The notes below the pieces were generated by a model, which was given only the letters and a program-made list of their open reading frames with translations, had not been told where the DNA came from and ran no database searches. Position numbers and translations under genes: made by a program. Below, in pieces: positions 55,651-64,000 of a stretch of DNA of 64,000 bases (the stretch's first letter is position 1; each line of letters starts with the position of its first letter). The DNA is from Niastella sp. (lineage in GTDB: Bacteria > Bacteroidota > Bacteroidia > Chitinophagales > Chitinophagaceae), in contig JADJVM010000008.1 in the NCBI GenBank assembly GCA_016710595.1, forward strand, positions 1,374,250 to 1,438,249, written 5' to 3'.

Positions 55651-56930
55651 TTAAAATTTAAATTGCAGGCGGGTGGTAAGTACATTATCTCTTACATCTT
55701 TTGTAAAACCGGGCAGGCTGCTACTTTCATTTTTTACGCTTGCGTAATAAAGCATGAGTTTTATATTTTCAGAAAAATAATAATTGTACCCTAAGCCCAG
55801 GGTATTGTATTTTATATCTGCCTGGGTAAATCCTGTACCGGGCTGTCCTATCTCTTTACCCGATACCCGGGTATTGGGATCGTAAAAATCATACTTAATA
55901 ACCAATTGGTGTTTTAGAGAAAATATTTTTTGCAAAAAATAAAAATAAGCTCCCTTAAAGTTGCGTTTGTAAAATCCATCATAACCCGTTAGTAAAGCTT
56001 CGGGTGTTGCTGAACTAAATGCAGTGGCGGTTTGTATGCCCTGCACCCACTCTGCCCTAAGTTCTATATCGCCAATGCGATTTTTTATTTTAATCTGTAC
56101 ATCGGCCCCTATATATTTTCGGGGCTGTAACTCCCCTAAATTTTGAATGGAAGAATCTTTTACCTGCATGCTTGTTCCGTTTTGCAAAACAGTGTTAAAA
56201 ACATAACGGGTATTATTTTGTATTCCGCCCAATAATGCAGAAACAGAAGTGCCAAGGCATATATCATTTGTAAGCTGAATGGGTTTTAAAGAAATACGGC
56301 CAATAAAATCTTTTCTATTATCAATATCACTTTTTACTCCTGAACCCGGGCCATTAAAAAGGCCGGCATCCATTTTTAATACATCTAAAAAACGAATTTG
56401 CTTCCGGGCATCAAGGCTTATCATCACACCCAGGTCTCTTTCTCCTTTTAATAAAGTTTGGCTCATCCTGCCCCTTTCGGGTGTTTCTCTGTCGCTGCTG
56501 CTATAGTTTACTTCAAACCCAAACGGCCTCACAAAGAGGCCGGTAGTAAGGAGAATAACTTCCAATTATTTTCTTGTATGCGTCCCCAAATATCTTTTAT
56601 ATTAAACCCTCTCTCGTTGGCATCAAATTGAAATGCGAAATGCATGCCCGGATTCTTTTGCAGTCCATTCAAGATATACTCTACTTTTACCCGGCTGCGC
56701 CTTAGCATGAATCGGTTGCTTACCCCATCGGCAAAATCGCCACCTTCAACTGTTGTTACTCCCTTTTGTTGTGCAAATTGAAATTGCGGTTGTATATAAC
56801 CACTCAGGATTAGCCCCTCTTTTTTTTTGGAAAAATAAACAGAATCTTCCTTTGTTATGGGTAGCTGGGCTTCCACGGTGCCGCTAAAGCCCAGTAAACA
56901 CAAGGCATGTATTGCATTTTTTATTACCAT
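55651..56930 (-). CDS. Phosphate-selective porin O/P family protein, frameshifted
   Basis: About 425 residues after repair of one missing base near 56549 (KLFS-LTTGLFVRPFGFEVN). The start is MVIKNAIHALCLLG with a signal peptide ending VEAQ. The first part has SGYIQPQFQFAQQKG and NRFMLRRSRVKVEY, both typical of OprO/OprP-like barrels of Bacteroidota. Alternating strands follow to a terminal Phe (LQFKF), the outer-membrane barrel signal. It probably passes phosphate or polyphosphate. It is divergent from the DUF47/PiT genes and followed by the secreted repeat protein. Confidence 0.8.
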
Positions 56931-56945
56931 AAGGAATTCAATTTC

Positions 56946-56953
56946 CAAATATA
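56946..56953 (-). promoter_or_regulatory. -7 box of the porin gene
   Basis: On the minus strand TATATTTG is a perfect TAnnTTTG, placed about 16 bases before the porin ATG (56930). The -33 element is not clear. Confidence 0.4.
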
Positions 56954-57000
56954 AACTGAATAAAACTGCTGTTTGTTAAGAAATTATTACTAATTTTTAA

Positions 57001-57034
57001 TTGTACAAGTAAAGGTTTAATAATTATATTTTTG
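57001..57034 (+). promoter_or_regulatory. Putative promoter of the DUF47-PiT genes
   Basis: TTG at 57001-57003 and TATTTTTG at 57027-57034 are 23 bases apart, within the accepted spacing of Bacteroidota promoters. The start codon follows at 57051. It is back-to-back with the porin promoter, allowing joint control. Confidence 0.45.
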
Positions 57035-57050
57035 TGAAAATTTAAATGGC

Positions 57051-57693
57051 ATGTCATTCAATTCTATTTTAAAGATTTTTCTTCCCAAAGACAGGGTCTT
57101 TTACCAGCTTTTCGAAAGTGTATCGGCCGAGTTGCTTAAAATGGGTGAAACACTTAAACAAATTATTGGTGAACCCGAGTTTGAAAAAAGAGCCGTTCTT
57201 ATAAAACAGGTGGAGGAAATGGAACATGTGAATGATGAGCTTACGCATAAAATATTTACGGAACTTAGCAAAAATTTTATTACTCCCTTCGATCGGGAAG
57301 ATATACATGCATTGGCTACTTCATTAGATGATATTGCTGATTACATTTATGCATCTGCCAAAAAATAAATTTTTACCAGGTAAACCCGGATGATATTGGT
57401 ATCCAAAAGATGGGGACCTGATTGCCATGGGATGTGTGCAGGTCACACAAAGCCGTTACAGAATTACGTAACATGAAAAATATGCGGCAGATTACCGATG
57501 CCCTGGTTGCCATTAACAGCATAGAAAACCAGGCAGATGATATTTTGATATGAGTATTGAACGCCTGTTTGCAACAGAACCCGATGCCAAAGAAGTAATT
57601 AAAAAAGAGATTTACCAAATCATGGAAGTGGTAACAGATAAATGCGAAGATGCCGCAAATGTAATAGAGTCTATCATTATCAAATACGCTTAA
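57051..57693 (+). CDS. DUF47 (PhoU-like) PiT accessory protein, frameshifted
   Basis: The first 105 residues (MSFNSILKIFLPKDRVFYQLF to YIYASAKK) are intact. Then single-base losses break the frame: in the A run at 57361-57366, in GGGG at 57412-57415 (KMG-DLIAMG), near 57450, and in the T run near 57547 (DDIF-DMSIERLF). Joined, the chain continues to IESIIIKYA at 57693, about 214 residues, the normal size for DUF47. These helical proteins sit with PiT transporters and are thought to control phosphate flux. The order DUF47 then PiT, with a 33-base gap, is the common one. Confidence 0.8.
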
Positions 57694-57726
57694 GCATACT
57701 GTTTTTATTACCGATCAAATAATCTA

Positions 57727-58887
57727 ATGGCAACCATTTTAATTTTAATCATTTTTCTAGCATTGGTATTTGATTTTATAAATGGCTTTCATGATGCCGC
57801 CAATTCTATCGCAACCATTGTAAGTACCAAGGTACTCACCCCTTTTCAAGCCGTTATTTGGGCCCTTTTTTAATTTTGTTGCTTTTTTGTATTTAGCGAT
57901 CATGCAGTGGCAAATACCGTTGCAAAACCGTAAAGCCCAGAAATTGTGAGCGGGAGCCATGGTATGGTTATCATCTTGTCCGGTTTGCTTGCTGCAATAT
58001 GCTGGAACTTACTTACCTGGTGGTATGGTATCCCTTCTTCATCTTCCCATACATTGATAGGTGGTTTTGCAGGCGCAGCCATAGCAGCGGCCGGTTTTAG
58101 CAGTATTGATAGCGCAATGATCATGAAGACTATCATTTTTATTTTACTTGCTCCGCTTATTGGAATGTTCATTGCGATTTTATCACCTTAGTAACCATTC
58201 AACAAAAATTTTGGCTCAAAATTTCAATCATTGTTGTATTGGTAACTGCTTGTGTTTTATTTATCCCTTTCAAAAAAGAATTTGAACGATGGGGCTTACT
58301 GGCATTGGGGGTAATATTTGTAGCTGCCTATTCAATTAATCATTTACGTGGCGAAACTGCCGCCAGGACCGGAAATATGTTTAAAAAATTGCAACTGGTT
58401 TCTTCTCTGCTTTTAGCATTGGGCATGGAGGCGCTGATGCACAAAAAGTAATGGGTATTATTACGGTAGCATTAATTGCCGGGGCAAATAAATCAATTTA
58501 GTGAAATGCCCGATTGGGTTCCATTAGCATGTTATACGGCAATTGGTATTGGTACTTTAAGTGGCGGATGGAAGATCGTAAAACCATGGGTACAAAATAA
58601 CCAAGGTAACCCCATTAGAAGGCGTGTGTGCAGAAACAGCAGGAGCCATTACTTTGTTACTGCAGCAAACTTAGGTGCACCAGTGAGGTACCACACATAC
58701 CATCTCGGGCGCAATTATGGGAGTAGGGGCTACCAAACGGCTCAGTGCTGTTCGCTGGGGCGTTACCGTAAGCCTGATATGGGCATGGATACTTACCATA
58801 CCCGTAAGTGCATTATTGGCAACCCTCTTTTTATTTTATATTGAATCATTTCTTTGGTTAAAGCCATCTGCTTTTAAAATCATTTAA
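57727..58887 (+). CDS. PiT-family inorganic phosphate transporter, frameshifted
   Basis: The reading frame starts MATILILIIFLALVFDFINGFHDAANSIAT, with the PiT signature GFHDAANS. A base is missing after GCC at about 57870 (VIWA-AFFNF). Further recognisable pieces are GMVIILSGLLAAICWNLLTWWYGIPSSSSHTLIGGF (second signature), KFWLKISIIVVLV, FVAAYSINHLRGETAA and a final IESFLWLKPSAFKII. The stop is at 58885-58887. All parts of the family are present in order but in several frames. It imports phosphate with protons or sodium. Confidence 0.8.
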
Positions 58888-58945
58888 GATCACTCTGTAT
58901 ATGAGTGATATTTTTGTTTTCTTTGCAGGATTCCAAACGGTTATT

Positions 58946-59985
58946 ATGAATAAAATTTTAGTTACCGGAGGATGTGGTTTTATTGGATCACATACCCTGG
59001 TGGATCTTATTGAAAATGGTTATCAGGTAATATCGGCCGATAATAATAGCCGCAGCCATATTCAAATATTAAATGGCGTAGAAAAAATTACAGGGGTAAA
59101 CTACGTAGTGGACCTCTGCAATTTTGATGACACCTGTGCCATCTTCCAGGAAAATCCCGATTTAAAAGGAATTATTCATTTTGCAGCATATAAAGCAGTG
59201 GGCGAATCAGTAGAAAACCCATTGATGTATTATGAAAACAATTTAAACTCATTACTTAATTTATTGCGCTGTGCCAATGATTTTAAAATACCACATTTTG
59301 TATTTTCTTCTTCCTGTACGGTATATGGTAACCTTGATGAAATTCCGGTAACAGAAAAAACGCCTTTTAACCGGCAGAATCACCTTACGGAAATACCAAA
59401 CAAATGGGTGGAAGAAATTATACAACATACCATTCATGCGCATCCAAATATTAATGCCATATTACTTCGCTATTTTAATCCAGTAGGCGCACACCCTTCG
59501 GCAGAAATAAGTGAAATCCCTATTGGTAAACCGGCAAATTTAGTTCCTGCTATTACACAAACTGCCATTGGAAAACTTTCGCAAATGAAAGTATGGGGCA
59601 ATGATTATCCTACCCGTGATGGAAGTTGCATAAGGGATTACATTCATGTATGTGATATAGCACATGCACATACACTGGCACTTAATTTAATGCAGCAAAG
59701 CAGGAATTCGCTGGATGTTTTAACCTGGGCACCGGCAACGGTTATACCGTTTTAGAAGTAATAAATAGTTTTGAAAAAGTAAGCGGTAAAAAATTAAATT
59801 ATCAAATTTCTTCCCGCAGGCCGGAGATGTAGTGGCCATTTATGCCAATAATGATAAAGCAAAAAACTTTACAATGGGAACCCCGCTATTCTTTAGAAGA
59901 TATGATGAAGACCGCCTGGGAATGGGAAGTAAAATTAAAAGAAGATGATAATTTATTTGGCGCTGTAAAAGCAGCGCTAAACTAA
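58946..59985 (+). CDS. galE: UDP-glucose 4-epimerase, frameshifted
   Basis: Starts MNKILVTGGCGFIGSHTLVDL with the NAD motif GxxGxxG. The SSSCTVYG strand is intact. The catalytic YxxxK is out of frame: between about 59376 and 59407 the sequence reads SPYGNTKQMVEE only in the next frame, then one extra G restores the original. A further loss near 59735 moves the C-terminus (FNLGTGNGYTVLEVINSFEKVSG) to another frame; the end is at about 59985 (FGAVKAALN). Repaired length about 346 residues, normal for GalE. It interconverts UDP-glucose and UDP-galactose. Confidence 0.85.
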
Positions 59986-60029
59986 TAAGCAACATAAATA
60001 AATTAACTTGCCGCATAAAATAAATTGCC

Positions 60030-60975
60030 AGGAGTTTACAAGACATAGCAGTTACCGGAAAAAAATACCCGTAGCGGTTTTGGAGATGGCATACTGGAAG
60101 CCGCCCGTGAAAATGAAAATATCGTGGCCCTTACGGCGGACCTGGCAGGATCTTTTAAAGCTGGGTGGTTTTATGAAAGAATTTCCTGAAAGGTTTATAC
60201 AATGTGGAATTGCAGAAGCCAATATGATTGGAATTGCTGCAGGCCTTACCATTGGCGGAAAAATTCCATATACTACTACATTGCCAATTTTAGTACCAGC
60301 AGGGTGTTACGACCAAATAAGACAAAGCGTAGCCTACAGTGGTAAGAATGTAAAAAATATGTGCATCACATGCCAGCCTTACTCTGGGTGAAGATGGCGC
60401 TACACACCAGATATTAGAAGATATTGGTTTAATGAAAATGTTGCCGGGCATGACGGTGATTGTGCCTGCAGATTAATAACCAAACAAAGGCCGCAACAAA
60501 AGCTATTGCCAATTTTGAGGGCCCTGTTTATCTTAAGATTTGGCAGGCCGGTATGGCCCATTTTTTATAAAAAGAAGATTTTAAAATAGGAAAAGTACAG
60601 GTACTGAATGAAGGAAAAGATGTAAGTATTTTTGCCTGTGGCCACTTGGTATGGAAAGCCGTAGAAGCTGCTAAAATTTTAGAAGCAGGAGGTGTAAGTG
60701 TAGAATTAATAAATGTACATACTATAAAGCCATTGGATACAGAAGGTATTTTAGCATCTATTAAAAAAAACAGGATGTGCCGTTACTGCCGAAGAACATA
60801 ATATTTATGGAGGCCTCGGTGATAGTATTGCACAAGTGGCTGCCAAAGATTTTCCCATACCCATTGAATATGTGAGGTACACAGGATACTTTTGGAGAAA
60901 GTGGTAAGCCGGAGAAGAACTGCGTTGGTAAAATATGGGTTAGATACAGATAATATTGTGGCGGCCGTTGATAAA
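60030..60975 (+). CDS. Transketolase C-terminal subunit, frameshifted
   Basis: In at least four frames I read NTRSGFGDGILEAARENENIVALTADLAGSF, then KEFPERFIQCGIAEANMIGIAAGLTIGGKIPYTTT, LTLGEDGATHQILEDIGLMKMLPGMTVIVPAD, ACGHLVWKAVEAAKIL, INVHTIKPLDTEGI and AEEHNIYGGLGDSIAQVAA. This is the pyrimidine-binding plus C-terminal half of transketolase, often a separate gene in Bacteroidota. The N-terminal subunit is not upstream (galE is). Both ends are approximate because the reading frame is lost repeatedly. Confidence 0.75.
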
Positions 60976-61016
60976 AGTAATGGCCCGAAAAAAATAATAC
61001 GATACAAAAAAAAAAA

Positions 61017-61046
61017 AAACTCAGCTCCGTAAAAGCTGAGTTTTTT
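61017..61046. terminator. Bidirectional terminator
   Basis: AACTCAGCT, a short loop and AGCTGAGTT followed by TTTT; a long A run on the left gives the T tail on the other strand. It lies between the convergent transketolase and protease genes. Confidence 0.8.
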
Positions 61047-61063
61047 ATTCAATAAGTTTACAA

Positions 61064-64000
61064 TTATAAAAATAAATACCAGATGTTTATCGTATTTCTG
61101 CTGCCGGTACTTTGGGTATTGTAAATCCTTTTGTTTTTTATTAATTCCATAACGGTTTCAATTGCTTTTTCTAATTGTGGATCTACTCCTTTTGCCATGG
61201 CGCCTAAATCTTCTGGCACATTAATATCAGGGTCTACGCCATGCCCTTCTTTAAACCAGCCGTTTTCATCAAACATCCTAAACGAAGGGAACGGTAATGC
61301 TTCCACCATCAATGAGCGAGGGCCCTCCAGAAATTCCGATGAGGCCACCCCAGGTGGTGTACCTATCAGGGTCCTAATTTTTCCTTCCCAAACATAATAG
61401 GGAAATGCACCTCCACGAGCCACTCCAACCATTGATAAGCATTACCCGTGGGCCAATAATACATTGGGCGGCCAATGCCAGGGATGGCCATCACGGGTAG
61501 CCCAGAATACGAGGGTTTACGATTGAGTAATTCAATAAACCGGTCGGGAATTTGGCCACCGTTATTAAATCTTTCATCTACAATCAATGCTTTTTTATCG
61601 CTGAGTGCATTTAGCTGCTACCAATTCATTTTGTCCATCAATGCCCGTACTAGGTACAAATAAATATCCCACTTCGCCATGTGTGGCCTCATCTACTCTT
61701 TTGCGCATCCATCAATCCAGTTGAGATAGCGCAACCTAAATTCACTGCTTAGCGTATTTTACAATTGCTGTTTTTGCATCTTTAAAATCAGGTTTCGTAT
61801 TGTACGTAATCTCAACGGTTTTATCAGCCAGCATTGCAAATGCGGCATAAGGTTCCTTATCTGTTTTAATAGGAATTCCATTTTACCGCTAAAATATAAT
61901 TTCCTTCAGGAATATTAATCCCGGAAATATCAAGGGGAGAATGTTGAACTCTGGCATCCCTATCCCGGAACGAATGATTTTACCTACTCTAGAGCAATAT
62001 TCACCATCGGCCTGCCAATTGATGCCGAGGTAGCCTACATTGCTCTTACGCGCGCTGACGTTTCCAGGTCACGCCACCTTGATAAAGTGGAGATGAATTT
62101 AGACCCAATCATTTCGCCAATCAAATAGTTTACATCTTCACGGGTGAGTGCGCTTACTAACAGCTTGCCATATTTCTTTTTACCCCTACCCAATTCACGC
62201 CATGCATATTGGCATCATAAAAATAATCCCGTTCTAACCTCCACTCAACGTTAAACATTTGTTTCCATTCCTGCTTTGGGTCTATTTGCATTTCATATCT
62301 GCCACAGGCACTATTTTATCAATCTTAGCATTTTCAGAAACAGGAATTAGTGCTATTTACCTGCAGCATTTACCAAGGCCTTATCGGTATTATAGTTCCA
62401 ATATATAGATTGTTTTACCTTACTCTTTACTTTTATCTTTCCTTTTTGTCCAGGTCATAATATTTAAGGAGCAGCTTGTTGGTATCAGTACCGGGATTAC
62501 CCTAGCGTAAATAATAAATTTTCTCTTGGTAGCCTGCAGGTTGCCGATATTACCGGGCTTTACTGGTAGCAGGTATAATCGCTTCTTCCATAGCACCAAA
62601 ACCAATTATGGTATTTTTGCAGCTTGTTTTAATTTTTTCTTTTTCTTTTTTTACCACTTTTGCAGAATCTGCTTTTGGCAATTCTCTTCTTCGGTAATTT
62701 TAAAGTTACGGTATCATTTTTGGAGCCAGTACATGAAAATCGGTACTTTTCTGCAGGCTTATTACCTTAGCATTGTTGTATTGGGATACACAAAGTATTA
62801 GCCAGATCAGAGTAACAGGATTAAACTTTTGGCCTGTTACAGGTAAAATGTTTACCACCCGGATCGAACACAGGATTGGTTGCAGTATAAAAGCCGGAAG
62901 TAACGGTATGGCGATTTTTTTTCAACTGCATCATAAACAAATATGCCTTCATGTTGATTTTCTGAAATCCCTGTGATATGCCAGGTAGCGGCTATCAGGC
63001 GACCAACTGGATTTAAAATTCTGCAATTACCCCATCTGCCCCAGCGCAAGGCCTGATCCACCTTATCAGTCTTGTTCCATTGCTAGGGTACCAATCTTGT
63101 ATTACACCTGCCTGGTCATGCAGGCAATTTTACTTACTATCCGGCGACCAAAAGTATATACTAAAACGTTTTATAATTGGCTACTTTTTAGCCGTAATTC
63201 ATTTTTCAGGTCTTTGATATAAAAGCCGGCATTCCCTGTCACCAAATTCAATTGTTAGTTTGTACCATCCCAAGATCCGTGAAGCGATCCCGATCTGCTG
63301 CATTGAATCCACGGCCGTAATATTTTACAAAGCCTTCTGTTGCCTAAAGAAAAATATCGCCCCTTGCTTCCATTAAAACCCTGTTACCATCGGGGCCGAC
63401 GTTAGCATTAAAAATAAGTGGATTGTACATTCCCTGCTCTGTTTCGCACCGCCATTTCAACGCTATTGCTATTTGAATATCTACTTCTTATCGTTGCCCG
63501 AAGCAATATTAAACAAATGAATAAAGTTTCGCCTTCATCATATAGGTATCGGCGGGGCCGGAAGCCGGAAACTGAATATCGAAGTCAGTATAGTATGTTA
63601 ATTGTTTACGGCTACCATTGTTCAAATCGTAACTCCACAGGTTCATCCGTTTTCTTTACTACGGTCACTTATAAAATAAACGTTACCTCCAACTCCACAT
63701 TAAATTCTTCACCTCTAACCGTATCGGCAGAAATATTTTTTGATGTGTTGGCCTTAAAATCAAAATATAAATATCAGCAGAAAAATGCCCGGTAGCGTTT
63801 CCAGTTACGAAAAGCCTGCCATCGAAAAACTATGGCAAGTTGGCTTCCATCGGGAGTAGAACCGCTATCTTCGGCATAGGCTAAACGAAGTTTTGTTGCC
63901 GGGCCACCAATAGGATGAATGGTATAAAACTCACTAAATCTTTCTTTACCTGATTTTCTGACCAGAAGCAAATAATATATTTTTGCCGTCTGGCGTCCAA
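61064..64000 (-). CDS. Tricorn-like S41 protease, 5' end outside window, frameshifted
   Basis: Read from the right edge, pieces of an N-terminal beta-propeller appear (FTIHPIGG..., SGSTPDGSQLAIVF near 63.9 kb; GRLIAATWHITGISENQHEGIFVYD near 63.0 kb). Then come PDZ/core remnants and the S41 protease domain: MIVDERFNNGGQIPDRFIELLNRKP (61.6 kb), the nucleophile region GPRVMLINGWSGS-GGAFPYY recovered by shifting frame near 61430, and IGTPPGVASSEF. Order and motifs match tricorn protease homologues of about 1,080 residues; about 980 codons are inside the window. The frame breaks every 100-200 bases. Tricorn-type enzymes degrade peptides; many Bacteroidota homologues carry signal peptides, which lies outside this window. 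Confidence 0.7.

Noticed and set aside
1369..57404. Exact 17-base match between 1369-1385 and 57388-57404 (GGATGATATTGGTATCC)
   Set aside because: The second copy is coding in DUF47 (DDIGIQ) and the surroundings are unrelated; probably coincidence, though the first copy lies beside a REP.
57051..61000. Phosphate, galE and transketolase genes as true pseudogenes
   Set aside because: Conserved protein sequence continues across each break in the next frame and the breaks cluster in homopolymers across unrelated genes, which points to consensus errors.

Overview
The window is AT-rich chromosomal DNA from a member of the Bacteroidota, most likely Chitinophagaceae or a close relative. The grounds are a fused LpxC/FabZ gene, a PorX-type regulator of the type IX secretion system, an RprY-like response regulator, DUF7033-type and FkbM proteins typical of the phylum, several promoters of the TTG / TAnnTTTG type, and almost no Shine-Dalgarno sequences. 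I found no rRNA, tRNA, CRISPR array or prophage.

Layout. 1-3.3 kb is an accessory patch: a truncated membrane protein and a lipoprotein, an IS200-like (RAYT) transposase with an array of REP palindromes, a decayed fragment of an M43 metalloprotease and a lone LuxR-type HTH gene. Two copies of a G4/C4 motif flank the patch. 3.3-9.4 kb (minus strand) holds an LpxL-like acyltransferase, an acyl-CoA dehydrogenase, and OPT and POT peptide transporters. 9.6-17.8 kb (plus) holds purD, then the rod-shape operon mreB-mreC-mreD-mrdA-rodA and a metallo-beta-lactamase-fold gene. 18.0-19.8 kb (minus) is an ECF sigma factor with a membrane partner and a Spy-like periplasmic protein. 19.9-26.1 kb (plus) runs FkbM methyltransferase, S1/P1 nuclease, comEC, purH and an EamA transporter. 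26.1-31.1 kb (minus) holds a polysaccharide-deacetylase-like protein, lutB and copA. tsaE and ald (plus) follow.

32.8-38.0 kb (minus) is a lipid A block (HD hydrolase, lpxD, lpxC/fabZ, lpxA, ABC ATPase). 38.2-41.9 kb holds porX, a small conserved gene, a PhnP-like hydrolase and an OmpR-family regulator. 42.0-45.4 kb is a pair of M16 peptidases, one catalytic and one without the zinc site. 45.6-51.2 kb holds a HerA-like ATPase, an LtaS-like phosphotransferase and recQ.

51.3-54.7 kb is the most unusual part. A lipoprotein-like protein with a linker and a JAMM-like C-terminal domain is followed by a small secreted protein, then a headless second copy of the JAMM-like domain, then another small secreted protein. 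This is the arrangement seen in polymorphic effector/immunity loci with orphan cassettes. 54.8-58.9 kb is a divergent phosphate-uptake cluster (porin O/P, secreted repeat protein, DUF47 protein, PiT transporter). 58.9-64 kb holds galE, the C-terminal half of a transketolase and a tricorn-like S41 protease running off the end.

From about 55.4 kb to the right edge nearly every gene is broken by single-base indels, often in homopolymers, in conserved genes whose reading frame resumes at once. I read this as poor consensus sequence near a contig end, not as pseudogenes.
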